DNA of 64,000 nucleotides from Nostoc sp. 'Lobaria pulmonaria (5183) cyanobiont' (GCF_002949795.1 NZ_CP026692.1:2663501-2727500); one strand, 5' to 3'. Positions 23,133-32,263 are shown, counted from the first letter of the stretch. The notes: a model not told the origin generated them from the sequence alone. Numbers and translations: made by a program.

Positions 23133-25138
23133 TGGATCGCAAAGTCACAAGTGGCGCTCAAATTTTACCCCAAACCCCAAGTCTTGCAACCCAAAGTATT
23201 TACATTCGAGGCTTGCACAAGCACTATGGTCGTTTAGCCGCAGTCCGGGGGATTGATTTGACAGTACAGCAGGGTGAGATGTTTGGGCTGATTGGCCCTG
23301 ATGGTGCAGGGAAAACTACAACCTTTCATATTCTCGGTGGCGTGATGGAACCCACCGCCGGAGAAGTGCAGATATTTGGTCAGCTTGCACGGGATGCTCG
23401 CTCAATAACGGGGTATTTGACGCAGCAGTTTTCTCTGTATTTGGATCTCAACATTAATGAAAATTTACGTTATGCAGCTGGCTTGCGACAAGTGCCAGAT
23501 GATTTATTTTGGACACGTCGCAATCACTTGCTACGCTTGATGAACTTAGAGCAGTTTGCAAAGAGGCAGGCTGGACAACTCTCAGGCGGTATGAAACAAA
23601 AATTAGCACTTTGCTGTGTTTTAATTTCACAGCCCCAAGTCTTGTTACTGGATGAACCTACCACAGGTGTTGACCCGGTTTCACGGCGAGAGTTTTGGGA
23701 TGTGCTAGCGCAATTATCAGCAGGAGGTATGACCATTGTCGTTGCTACACCTTACTTGGATGAAGCAGAACGCTGCGATCGCGTAGCTTTGATGTATGAA
23801 GGTCAAATTCAAAAAATTGGTACTCCTGCTGCTTTACGCTCCAGTTTAGCCTTACATCGCCTAGAAGTTCATACCTCAAATCTGCAATTAAGCGAGCAAG
23901 TATTATTACAGACAGCACAAGCAAACATTGTAGATGTGCAAACATTTGGCGATCGCCTTGATGTTCTTGTCAAGGATATAACTTTAGGTCGTAGACAGGT
24001 GCAGGAGTTGCTGCAACAGCAACAATTATCATTTAGTATTGAGTCTAATAGCCCCACATTAGAAAACGTCTTCGTTACCCATTTACGGCAACAGGGGTTA
24101 GCAGCGCAATTTTTTCCATTTCCGAGAGCTAAAGCAACCAACCAGCAATGGAAAGTGGAGAACTACAAGTTAACTGTAGCAGCAAAAGATAGAGAAATTA
24201 ATCCTAGTTCCTCATCGATTGCCATATACGCTCATAACCTCAACCGCTTTTTTGGCAATTTTCAAGCAGTCAAAAGTGTCAATCTTGAGGTACGCCACGG
24301 TGAAATCTTCGGACTCTTAGGTGCGAATGGATCTGGGAAAACCACCACAATTAAAATGTTGTGTGGATTGCTTAAAGCCAGTGGTGGTGTCATTTCTCTT
24401 GGGGGCGAAACAAGCAACCTGCGTAGTACTGAATTGCGGCGGCGTATTGGTTACATGAGCCAGAAATTCACCCTTTACGATGACCTAACAATTTTAGAAA
24501 ATCTGGAGTTTTATTGCGGTGTTTATGGTGTACCCCGCAAGCTACGCCAGGAGAAAATTGATTGGGTGATTGCCATTTGTGGGTTAAAAGGACAGGAAAA
24601 GATGCTTACCGGACAGCTACCGGGTGGTTGGAAGCAGCGAGTTGCTTTTGGTGCTTCGGTAATGCACGAACCAGATATTTTATTCCTTGATGAGCCAACA
24701 TCAGGGGTCGATCCGCTTGCACGCCGTCAGTTTTGGAAGTTGATTAATGACTTTGCCCGTAACGGGACAGCTATTTTAGTAACCACGCACTACCTTGAAG
24801 AAGCTGAACAGTGTAATCGTATGAGTTTTATGGTTGCGGGAGAAACCGTCATCTCTGGTTCTTCCAGTTCGATTAAAGCCAGTCAACCAGGACAACTTAT
24901 AGAGGTTATTGTCAACCAAAACCAAGCTGCTGCCGATCTACTCAAACAACACCTCGATCCTTGGCGTGTCTCCATCTTTGCCGATAGTTTACACATTGTC
25001 CTTGACGACCCCGATCGAGAACTTCCTCAACTACTAAAACTTATAGAATCTGCTCAAATCACCATTTCCCGTGTGCGCCCCATTTCTTTTTCCCTAGAAG
25101 ACGCTTTTATCGGTATAGTACAACGATCGCAAAACTAG
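23132..25138 (+). CDS. ABC transporter ATP-binding protein with two fused nucleotide-binding domains (YbhF-like)
   Basis: A 668-residue protein. NBD1 has Walker A GPDGAGKTT, signature LSGGMKQ and Walker B VLLLDEPTTG. NBD2 has Walker A GANGSGKTT, a changed signature LPGGWKQ, and Walker B ILFLDEPTSG. E. coli YbhF has the same fused layout and works with YbhG, YbhS and YbhR, exporting cationic drugs and other compounds. The LPGG in the second site departs from the LSGG consensus and may make one ATP site weak, as in asymmetric ABC exporters. The gene overlaps the adaptor's stop and lies 15 bp before the first permease, a clear operon. Confidence 0.93.
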   Translation: MDRKVTSGAQILPQTPSLATQSIYIRGLHKHYGRLAAVRGIDLTVQQGEMFGLIGPDGAGKTTTFHILGGVMEPTAGEVQIFGQLARDARSITGYLTQQFSLYLDLNINENLRYAAGLRQVPDDLFWTRRNHLLRLMNLEQFAKRQAGQLSGGMKQKLALCCVLISQPQVLLLDEPTTGVDPVSRREFWDVLAQLSAGGMTIVVATPYLDEAERCDRVALMYEGQIQKIGTPAALRSSLALHRLEVHTSNLQLSEQVLLQTAQANIVDVQTFGDRLDVLVKDITLGRRQVQELLQQQQLSFSIESNSPTLENVFVTHLRQQGLAAQFFPFPRAKATNQQWKVENYKLTVAAKDREINPSSSSIAIYAHNLNRFFGNFQAVKSVNLEVRHGEIFGLLGANGSGKTTTIKMLCGLLKASGGVISLGGETSNLRSTELRRRIGYMSQKFTLYDDLTILENLEFYCGVYGVPRKLRQEKIDWVIAICGLKGQEKMLTGQLPGGWKQRVAFGASVMHEPDILFLDEPTSGVDPLARRQFWKLINDFARNGTAILVTTHYLEEAEQCNRMSFMVAGETVISGSSSSIKASQPGQLIEVIVNQNQAAADLLKQHLDPWRVSIFADSLHIVLDDPDRELPQLLKLIESAQITISRVRPISFSLEDAFIGIVQRSQN

Positions 25139-25153
25139 TATTTTTTTATTTTT

Positions 25154-26260
25154 ATGAAACGGATTTTTGCTCAGTTTACCAAAGAACTAATACAGTTTCA
25201 GCGCGATCGCCTGACATTAGGGTTGGCATTTATACTGCCATTTATGACGTTACTCATTTTTGGGTTTGCAATCCGGTTAGAAAGTAAAAATATTCCCTTA
25301 ATCGTGCAAGATTTTAACCGCACAAACATTAGCAATAGCTATATTGAGCGACTATACGCCACCAATCAGTTTATGCCCACCCAATGGTCGGGAAACGACC
25401 CGGTGCGGGATGCCATCGACCGTGGCATTGCTAAGGCAGCAGTCATTATCCCTCCTCAATTCAGCCGAGATGTGCAAGCTGGTAGAAGTGCTACGGTGCA
25501 AGTGCTGATTGATGGTACGGATGTGAATAATGCTCGTGTGATCAAAAACAGCATTCAAAGAGTGACGAATTTTTTTATGCAAGAGCAAGGATTGATAACA
25601 TTTAATAACAGCGTCACACCTGAAATTCGTTTATGGTTTAACCCCGGTCGATTAGAGTCCCTGTATATCGTACCGGGAGTCTATGCCGTGGTTTTGTGGA
25701 TTTTTCCGTCTTTACTGACAGCGATCTCAATGGTGAGAGAAAAGGAGAAAGGCACCATCTTACAACTTTACGCTTCTAGTATCAGTGCAACTGAACTGTT
25801 ACTTGGTAAAGGACTGGCTTACCTACTGATAGCTATCCTTCAAGCATTCGTAGTTATGGGTCTAGGTTCGCTAATTTTCCAGGTTAGCTTAGTAGGCGAT
25901 TCTATCACCTTGTTAATCGGAACCCTCCTTTTTCTCATAGACAGTGTTTTGTTTGGTTTACTATTTGGGGTACGAAGCAGTAACCAAAATGCTGCTGTAC
26001 AAAGTGTCTCTGTGATTGGTTTTGTTACCTCTCTATTACTGTCTGGTTTTATTTATCCTATTAACAACATTCCCTTTCCCCTATCACTTATGCCTAACAT
26101 AGTTCCCGCCCGCTATTTTATAGATATCACTCGTGATGCATTTGTCAGGGGTAGCGGATGGGCAGGAGTTTGGTTTGATCTAGTCGTACTGATTGTTTTT
26201 GGATTGGTGTTTTTTAATATAACGCGTCGTGCTTTGGGTAAGATGCAATTGCCTTATTAA
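25154..26260 (+). CDS. ABC-2 type permease (YbhS-like)
   Basis: A 368-residue inner-membrane permease. It has an N-terminal helix, a large external domain (about residues 45-170) and five C-terminal helices, ending in RDAFVRGSGW and a final helix. This is the normal ABC-2 layout. The motifs SMVREKEKGTI and NIVPARYFIDITRDAF are the conserved ABC-2 blocks. It pairs with the next permease, which it resembles in both blocks. Together they make the channel for the ATPase at 23132. The substrate is not determined by sequence. Confidence 0.92.
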   Translation: MKRIFAQFTKELIQFQRDRLTLGLAFILPFMTLLIFGFAIRLESKNIPLIVQDFNRTNISNSYIERLYATNQFMPTQWSGNDPVRDAIDRGIAKAAVIIPPQFSRDVQAGRSATVQVLIDGTDVNNARVIKNSIQRVTNFFMQEQGLITFNNSVTPEIRLWFNPGRLESLYIVPGVYAVVLWIFPSLLTAISMVREKEKGTILQLYASSISATELLLGKGLAYLLIAILQAFVVMGLGSLIFQVSLVGDSITLLIGTLLFLIDSVLFGLLFGVRSSNQNAAVQSVSVIGFVTSLLLSGFIYPINNIPFPLSLMPNIVPARYFIDITRDAFVRGSGWAGVWFDLVVLIVFGLVFFNITRRALGKMQLPY

Positions 26261-26276
26261 ACTGTATTATTCTCAG

Positions 26277-27416
26277 ATGTTGCAGCTACTAACCAATATG
26301 TTTTTTTCACGACTATTTAATAGCTCGTTTTGGGCATTACTTCGCAAAGAAATCAATCAAATCTTGCGAGATAAGCAGTTAATTATTCTGATGATTATAC
26401 CACCAACGATGCAATTATTACTTTATGGATTTGCACTTAATCCTGATGTACATAATTTGAAATTGGGTGTTATTGATTATGCCAATGTAGGTGCTAGTCG
26501 GGAACTGGTTCAGGCAATGACCTCTAATAGCATTTTTAGTATAGAATCTGCACCAACAACTGAGAAAGATTTGAGCCGTCAAGTAGAAGAAGGCAAACTC
26601 AATCTAGGGGTGATTATTCCATCAGAATTCCCTAGAAAGCTGGCAACAAAAGAAGCTAAGATTCAAGTATTTATTGATGGAGTGGATGCAAACGCAGCAG
26701 GCATTGCTAGTGGCTATATAACTCAGATTATTCAAAATTATAATCGTAACTTTGGGCAAACCCAGCTAAATTTTCCGGTATCACTCCAAGTAGTGTTTTT
26801 ATATAATCCCGGACTAATAAGTAGCTGGTATTTTGTGCCGGGAGTCATGGGTTTAGTGTTAACGCTTGTTGGAACATTAGTTTCATCAATCGCTGTTGTC
26901 CGAGAGAAAGATAGCGGAACTTTGGAGCAATTACTTATGACACCAGCCGCAAACTGGGAAATTTTGCTTTCCAAAATTTTGCCTTTAGCGTTTTTGCTCA
27001 TGGGAGATATTCTGCTAGCTTTGACTTTAGGACAACTGGTCTTTGGTTTACCGTTGCGTGGAAATTTTCTACTATTTTTTGGGCTGTCAATTATCTATCT
27101 GCTGGTTGGGATCAGTATAGGTATTTTGTTGGCGATGTTTTCCAGCTCGCAACAACAGGTGGTATTGATGTCATTTTTTATCAATATGCCGATATTGCAG
27201 ACTTCTGGGGTGCTTGCCCCTATCGAAGCCATGCCCCCCTTTTTTCAAGTCCTATCTCTACTGAATCCCTTACGTCATTACATTGCCATTGTTCGAGGGA
27301 TTTTACTTAAAGGGGTTGGTTTAGATGTGTTATGGATGCATATTCTGGCATTGCTTAGTATTGCTGTTGTGTTATTAACTATTAGTCTTAGCAAGTTTCG
27401 CAATCAATTAAGTTAG
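26277..27416 (+). CDS. ABC-2 type permease (YbhR-like)
   Basis: A paralogue of the 25154 permease with the same layout: an N-terminal helix after FWALLRKEINQILRDKQ, an external domain, and five helices with the conserved VVREKDSGTLEQL and LLNPLRHYIAIVRGI blocks. I prefer the ATG at 26277 to an upstream GTG at 26229 that overlaps the previous gene by 32 bp; an ATG at 26298 is also possible and would give the N-terminus MFFSRLFN. This gene closes the export operon. It is followed by a non-coding stretch holding a MITE. Confidence 0.92.
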   Translation: MLQLLTNMFFSRLFNSSFWALLRKEINQILRDKQLIILMIIPPTMQLLLYGFALNPDVHNLKLGVIDYANVGASRELVQAMTSNSIFSIESAPTTEKDLSRQVEEGKLNLGVIIPSEFPRKLATKEAKIQVFIDGVDANAAGIASGYITQIIQNYNRNFGQTQLNFPVSLQVVFLYNPGLISSWYFVPGVMGLVLTLVGTLVSSIAVVREKDSGTLEQLLMTPAANWEILLSKILPLAFLLMGDILLALTLGQLVFGLPLRGNFLLFFGLSIIYLLVGISIGILLAMFSSSQQQVVLMSFFINMPILQTSGVLAPIEAMPPFFQVLSLLNPLRHYIAIVRGILLKGVGLDVLWMHILALLSIAVVLLTISLSKFRNQLS

Positions 27417-27741
27417 AGGATGTCTGATACTAAGTCTTTATGGGGTCTAAACAGGATAAGTGGTCGTGAAGAAGGCAAGAAAAATACTGCCCTCAGGATC
27501 AATACACTTGGGTTAAGGAAATTTATCTGTTAGGGACTTCCAAAGAATAAATCATTCCAAGAAAAACAAAAGACAGGATTTATCAATAATGATAATCATT
27601 GTTTTTTAGGGAATAGTTTACTTTCTGGAAGTCCCTAAGTCTTCCACCAAATTTCAAGAAAGGTAGTGCTTCTAGGTGGTGGATCTAAATCCCCCACTGA
27701 TTGTATTCTGAATTCTATTTTACTTAAACCTTATTTGCCTG
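27417..27741. other. Convergent intergenic region holding a MITE
   Basis: About 325 bp between the last exporter gene and the convergent gene at 27742. The MITE at 27533-27635 fills a third of it. I see no clear terminator for the operon outside the MITE hairpin. Confidence 0.5.
27533..27635. mobile_element. MITE with GGGACTTCC ends and TA target duplication (IS630/mariner type)
   Basis: The left end GGGACTTCCAAAGAATAAA matches the reverse complement of the right end (GGGACTTCCAGAAAGTAAA) with a few mismatches over about 28 bp. TA flanks both sides (27531-27532 and 27636-27637). TA duplication is the signature of IS630/Tc1-mariner transposases. The element has no coding capacity. Confidence 0.85.
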
Positions 27742-28329
27742 TTACTGCTTTTTGTCTAGTGGAACTAAAATATAGGTTGTCTGGTTATTAGGTATATTAG
27801 CGTTCTGACTAGCAGATGGAGTGTCATCCTCTGCACTCTTGGCTACGTCCACTGTACCTTTTACAGTGTCTTTAACACCTTCAGCTGCACCCTTAACAAT
27901 ATCCACTGTATTTTTTACAGTATCGTTAACGCCTACAACTGTACCTTTAACAGCATCTACTGTATCTATTGCAATGCTGTTAACGTCCAAAGCTGTATCT
28001 TTAACAGCATCTCCTACATCTTTTACAGTTTCGTTAACACTGTCAGCTACAGTCTTGATTGCGTTTCCTACATTTGTTACAGTTTGCTTAAAACTCCCAG
28101 TTGCACCTTTTACCGCATTTCCTACACTTTTTACAGTTTGGTCAACTTTTTCGGTTGTACCCTTAATAGTTAAAGCCGCAGCTATTGCGCCCAATGTAGC
28201 ACCAATAAGCGCTCCAATTGCTACTTTAGCTAAGTCATTATTTGTGCTTCTATCTGCTGTATAACTATTGGCTTGATCTGTAAGCAGATCAATATTTTCT
28301 TCATGCTGCTCTGAAAACTGCTGATTCAT
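27742..28329 (-). CDS. Glycine-zipper/LEA-like repeat protein
   Basis: A 195-residue protein. The N-terminus is polar, followed by a Gly/Ala membrane-like segment VAIGALIGATLGAIAAAL (about residues 37-54) like a YtxH or glycine-zipper anchor. After this comes a long series of degenerate 11- to 14-residue repeats of the form V-K-x-x-x-x-A-V-K-D-T (DVGDAVKDT, NVGNAIKTV, GVKDTVKGT). Such amphipathic Lys/Asp/Thr repeats resemble group 3 LEA proteins, which protect membranes and proteins in drying or cold. The gene at 28658 is a paralogue. A membrane-attached desiccation-type protein is a reasonable inference, not proven. Confidence 0.65.
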   Translation of the reverse strand: MNQQFSEQHEENIDLLTDQANSYTADRSTNNDLAKVAIGALIGATLGAIAAALTIKGTTEKVDQTVKSVGNAVKGATGSFKQTVTNVGNAIKTVADSVNETVKDVGDAVKDTALDVNSIAIDTVDAVKGTVVGVNDTVKNTVDIVKGAAEGVKDTVKGTVDVAKSAEDDTPSASQNANIPNNQTTYILVPLDKKQ

Positions 28330-28657
28330 AATAACCTTCTATTTTACGCTAAGACTGAAAAGCGATATCTAGACATTTTTTCCTTAGTTTCACAGAGTCT
28401 AAGTTGTCTAGTAACTAATAACTTATGAACTTTTTATGTTTGCTGGTAGTCCTTAAAGTAGAAGGAATAAGTATATGTGCTTTGAAAATAGGAACTATTG
28501 CTTATCCTTAATCTTTAAGAACTACCCTATTAGACTTCTCTCAGTTATAAACTCAGAAAATAAGTGGTTTGCAATCTTATCCGTTTGTTTCTGAGAGTCA
28601 CTAAAACCGAGCAATCTTTTCTTCAAACAAGTCTTCTTTAATAGAAGCTATTGGCAT
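28330..28657. other. Intergenic region between two LEA-like genes, nothing supported
   Basis: About 330 bp. It probably holds the promoter for 27742-28329, as both genes read on the minus strand and the gap is large. There is no frame or repeat that I can support. Confidence 0.4.
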
Positions 28658-29581
28658 TCATTCATCTACAGACATAAGTGGCTCTCCGAAAATTCTGTCT
28701 GTCTGATCTGAATTTGAAATATAGACCGTGGACGTACCGTCAATATTTCCTATACCAATTTCATCATTCTTGATTTGCGGATTAGTTGCAGCTATCTCCG
28801 CTTGATATTCATTGCCCTGATCTTCAGATAGTCTGGCATTCTGTGCTGTATCCTTTGCTTTGTCCGCAGCACCTTGTACAGTTTGATTAACACCCTCTGC
28901 TGTACTCTGTACTGCGTCTAGTGTACCTACTGCGGTTTGCTTGGCTACGTCAGCGACATTTTGTGCTGTATCCTTTGCTTTGTCCGCAGCAACTTGTACC
29001 GCTTGATTAACACCTTCTGCTGTACTTTGTACTGTGTCTAGTGTACCTACCACAGTTTGCTTGGCTACGTCAGCAACACCCTCTGCTGTGTCGATTGCAC
29101 CACCTACAACAGCTTGAATAGTACCCTCAGCAACACTCTTTGCCGCGTCCCCTAGACCTTTTGCTGTTTGACCAAGACCATCACCAATAGTCTTTGATGC
29201 GTCTCCTATACCTTTTACGGTGTGCTTAAAGCCTTGACCTATTCTTTTACCAGCGAAAGCGCCAGCTAATGAGCCTAACGTAACACCAATGAGTCCTCCT
29301 ATTAGTGCTCTATTTAATGTAGTATTGCTACCTCCGTTTGCTGGACGAGCATCGGATTGAGGCGTAATTGTAGGAGCATTTGCAGGTCTAGATACTCCAA
29401 CATCTATATTTGTGTCAGTTGAACCAGCATAAGATTGACCTGCTGTCGTGCGGTTAGTATACTCAATTCCAGATACCCCAGCATTTATATTTGTGCCGGT
29501 TGAATCAGTATAAAATTGATCTGTTGTTGTGCGATTAGCATTTTCAACCTGTTTGTCTAAAGCTTGCTTACTCTCAACCAT
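28658..29581 (-). CDS. LEA-like repeat protein with glycine-zipper segment
   Basis: A 307-residue paralogue of the 27742 gene. The N-terminal part carries a short repeated unit (TNINAGVSGIEYTNRTTAGQ against TNIDVGVSRPAN). The zipper segment is ALIGGLIGVTLGSLAGAFAG (about 90-109). After it follow Ala/Lys/Asp repeats; one block of about 45 residues (VADVAKQT, VVGTLDTVQSTAEGVNQ, AADKAKDTAQN) is repeated almost exactly. This is the group 3 LEA style, with a membrane-insertion-like segment before it. The C-terminus is acidic. Drying tolerance is typical of terrestrial Nostoc, which fits, but nothing here proves a role. Confidence 0.65.
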   Translation of the reverse strand: MVESKQALDKQVENANRTTTDQFYTDSTGTNINAGVSGIEYTNRTTAGQSYAGSTDTNIDVGVSRPANAPTITPQSDARPANGGSNTTLNRALIGGLIGVTLGSLAGAFAGKRIGQGFKHTVKGIGDASKTIGDGLGQTAKGLGDAAKSVAEGTIQAVVGGAIDTAEGVADVAKQTVVGTLDTVQSTAEGVNQAVQVAADKAKDTAQNVADVAKQTAVGTLDAVQSTAEGVNQTVQGAADKAKDTAQNARLSEDQGNEYQAEIAATNPQIKNDEIGIGNIDGTSTVYISNSDQTDRIFGEPLMSVDE

Positions 29582-30304
29582 ATAAATAATCTCCTTGATT
29601 AAAACCAGATAGCTGTCAGTTATTTCTAATACCTAATATAGCTAGCACAGAGTGCGAATTAATCGCTCCAAAGAAACACATAGGGGGTGAAACTGAGTAG
29701 AAGAAATCAAATCTTTTCTGTATCTTTTTCAGTAAAAATCTCAAAGATTATCTGCAACTTTTGAATGTTTTTGCAGCAAGTCATCCAAGTGATACGTAAT
29801 TTAAACGTTGATTCAAACATGATTTTTGACAGCAGTATGCCAAGCTAATTTTGCTCAACAGATTCTAGGGTTTAAAATTGTGTTAAGTCTGCCAAAGGGT
29901 AAAACTGAGATTGTTTGAGTATAAGCATTACAGGGCAAAGCTTTTGATAGTTAAGTGACAAAAAATGACCAGAAATAAAAAGGTACAGAGCAAGTAAATT
30001 TATTTATGGAAAATAAAAAAATGTATTTCGAGATACGTAGTGCAAGAAATACTACGTCAGTTGACTCAGAGCAACTAAATTTATTTATGGAGTTCAAAAT
30101 GTTTGACTTTTGAATGCGTGACTTTTGACTTCCCCGTTCGCGTAGCGTCTCGCAGAGAAGGGGCTGACAGGCTAACTGATCATTCCTTTTTGGTCAGTTT
30201 ATGTTTCAAAGCACAGCCTACTATTTTAAATCATCTTTAAGCGAACGTTTGAATAGCGTAGTTGTATAGTTTTTACTAAAAAATTAAATTTTTCAAACAA
30301 CCTC
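29582..30304. other. Intergenic region with a dispersed repeat
   Basis: About 720 bp with no gene. The dispersed repeat at 29965-30168 takes up the right half. Near 30285-30307 is an AATTTTTCAAACAACCTCTTAG segment resembling one end of the 20834 MITE, without a partner. Confidence 0.5.
29965..30168 (+). repeat. Long dispersed repeat, copy 1
   Basis: From ATGACCAGAAA to GAGAAGGGGCTGAC this 204-bp stretch matches 39778-39964 in the same orientation. It contains two AAATTTATTTATGG direct repeats, TTTTGAC heptamers and a CGTTCGCGTAGCGTCTCGCAG segment that recurs in Nostoc intergenic DNA. Confidence 0.85.
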
Positions 30305-31690
30305 TTAGTTAAAGGCGTTGAAAATTACTGGTGCTGAAACTACACCTTTTGCCTCTAACGCAGCTGCAACCCGTAAAATTAAGGCTTCATTATATGGTGC
30401 GGCGATTAATTGCACACCTAAAGGTAATGCATTTGGGTGCTGAATTGGTACAGATAAAACGGGTAAGCCAATAAAAGATAATGGTTGAGTAAACAACCCT
30501 AAATGAGGACGGACAAGAATTTCTTCGCCATCTAAAATCATGGTTTGTTCACCAATTAATGGTGCAGAAATTGGTGTAGTTGGGGCAAGAATTACATCGA
30601 CATTTTGAAACACTTCCCGAATGCGATCGCGATACCATTTTCTAAACCGTTGTGCTTGGAGATACCAGTTACTTGGAATTAACGCCCCAGCCAAAAAGCG
30701 ATCGCGTGTCGCTAGATCAAAATCTTCAGGATGCGATCGCAATTTATCCAAATGCAGATTTGCGCCTTCGCTAGCTGTAATTACAAAGGCTGCTGCACGG
30801 GCGCGATGTGCTTCTGGTATGATTACGTATTCAGTAACTTCTATTGCATCAGCTACTTTTTGCACTGCTGCTAAAGCTGCCGGTTCTGCATTGGTAAAAT
30901 AATCAGCTGCAATGGCAATTCTGATATCAGAAATATCTTGTTTAAGTTGTGGTAAACATAATTCAGGCGGACGCTTTGTACAAATGGGATCGCGATCGTC
31001 TTCTCCCTGAAGCACATCAAACACCATCGCGATATCCTGCACCGAACGCGCAAAAGGGCCAATGTGGTCAAAACTGCTAGAAAATAAAGCTACCCCAGCA
31101 CGAGATAATCTTCCATAAGTTGGCTTGAAACCAAAAACGCCACACAACGCCGCCGGAACGCGAATTGAACCATTAGTATCGGAACCCAGTGTCAACGGTA
31201 CTAATCCAGCCGCAACCGCCGCCGCCGAACCACCCGATGAACCACCAGCAACTCGCTGTAAATCATGGGGGTTGTGAGTAGCACCGTAATGGGAGTTTTC
31301 TGTTACAAACCCATAAGCGTACTCATCCATATTCAAAGCGCCAACTAGCACAGCACCCGCTTGCTTCAGCTTTGCTACTGCGGTTGCATCTTGGGTAGCT
31401 GCTGGGTTTTCTGCATTGATTTTCGACCCCGCCAAAGTTGTTAAACCAGCGATATCGAAGAGATTTTTCACGGCAAAAGGCACACCAGCAAGTGTTCCAG
31501 GATTATTACCTTGGGCAATTTTCCTGTCAATGTGTGCTGCATCACTTAAAGCTGTCTTGGCAGTCACAGCCGTAAAACAGTTGAGTTGATTATCCCGCGC
31601 TGCTATTTGTGCTAACGCAGCCTTGGTAACTTCCACTGCGCTAACTTTAGCTTCACGCACAGCAGCAGCTATTGATACAGCGTCATTCAT
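30305..31690 (-). CDS. atzE: AtzE-family amidase
   Basis: A 461-residue amidase-signature hydrolase. The Ser-cisSer-Lys triad can be placed at Lys75 (FAVKN), Ser151 (GGSSGG) and Ser175 (TNGSIRVPA). Compared with GatA, the spacing is nearly the same. AtzE from Pseudomonas is 1-carboxybiuret hydrolase of the cyanuric acid pathway; family members in other bacteria may act on other urea-like or amide substrates. The partner AtzG-like subunit overlaps its start in a 4-bp ATGA at 31687-31690, and the characterised AtzE needs AtzG. There is no other s-triazine gene in the window, so the substrate here is uncertain. Confidence 0.85.
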   Translation of the reverse strand: MNDAVSIAAAVREAKVSAVEVTKAALAQIAARDNQLNCFTAVTAKTALSDAAHIDRKIAQGNNPGTLAGVPFAVKNLFDIAGLTTLAGSKINAENPAATQDATAVAKLKQAGAVLVGALNMDEYAYGFVTENSHYGATHNPHDLQRVAGGSSGGSAAAVAAGLVPLTLGSDTNGSIRVPAALCGVFGFKPTYGRLSRAGVALFSSSFDHIGPFARSVQDIAMVFDVLQGEDDRDPICTKRPPELCLPQLKQDISDIRIAIAADYFTNAEPAALAAVQKVADAIEVTEYVIIPEAHRARAAAFVITASEGANLHLDKLRSHPEDFDLATRDRFLAGALIPSNWYLQAQRFRKWYRDRIREVFQNVDVILAPTTPISAPLIGEQTMILDGEEILVRPHLGLFTQPLSFIGLPVLSVPIQHPNALPLGVQLIAAPYNEALILRVAAALEAKGVVSAPVIFNAFN

Positions 31691-31875
31691 GGTTCAAAAA
31701 CTGGTGCAACTTCAATATCCTCTGGTAGGGGGAAAGAATTTACAAGATTAGCGATCGCCATAATTCTCTCAAAATTTGCCACCACACCATCACGATACTC
31801 ATCTCTGATCTCTAAATCTAACAACAACCCCATCAGATCGACATACTCACCCACATCAAACTCTTCTCTTCTCAT
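31687..31875 (-). CDS. atzG: AtzG-like small subunit (DUF4089)
   Basis: A 62-residue protein with the DUF4089 pattern: VGEYVDLMGLLLDLEIRDEYRDGVVANFERI, followed by IANLVNSFPLPEDIEVAPVFEP. In the Pseudomonas complex, AtzG forms a heterotetramer with AtzE and stabilises its active site. Coding overlaps the amidase start by 4 bp, so the pair is translationally coupled. It is one of the few small genes in the window with a well-founded function by association. Confidence 0.85.
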   Translation of the reverse strand: MRREEFDVGEYVDLMGLLLDLEIRDEYRDGVVANFERIMAIANLVNSFPLPEDIEVAPVFEP

Positions 31876-32065
31876 CTCTCTTCCTTTGTACCCTTTGCGG
31901 TAGCCTGCGACAAGCCAAAGCGTCTACATTATCTTAAACTTATAACTTCTTGCAACAACTGAAATGCAATTCATTTTATACAGTAAACCCGGCTGTTATT
32001 TATGTAAAGGCTTGCAAGAAAAGCTAAGTACAGTTTTGCGTAAAAGCATAGCGTTTTTAATGCAT

Positions 32066-32254
32066 GGGGATACATTGGCATTGCAGGGGAATGCATTAAC
32101 ATTGTATCGGGATGCAATGGCATTGCAGGGGTACGCATTGGCATTGTATCGGGATGCATTGGCATTGCAGGGGAATGCATTAACATTGTATCGGGATGCA
32201 ATGGCATTGCAGAGGGACGCATTAACGTTGTATCGGGATGCATTGGCATTGCAA
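32066..32254. repeat. 21-bp tandem repeat array inside the glutaredoxin-like gene
   Basis: About nine 21-bp units alternate between GGATGCATTGGCATTGCAGG and GAATGCATTAACATTGTATC types. Because 21 is a multiple of three, the plus strand and the minus strand both stay open and give false heptapeptide-repeat proteins. There are no unique spacers. Confidence 0.9.
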
Positions 32255-32263
32255 AGTATTGCC

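Noticed and set aside
30285..30307. CAAACAACCTCTTAG, similar to one end of the 20834 MITE
   Set aside because: A single end without a partner is not enough for a call.
31971..32249. Minus-strand frame with MPMHPDTM-type heptapeptide repeats
   Set aside because: It is a by-product of the 21-bp array, which keeps all frames open; its other half is a shadow of the glutaredoxin-like start.
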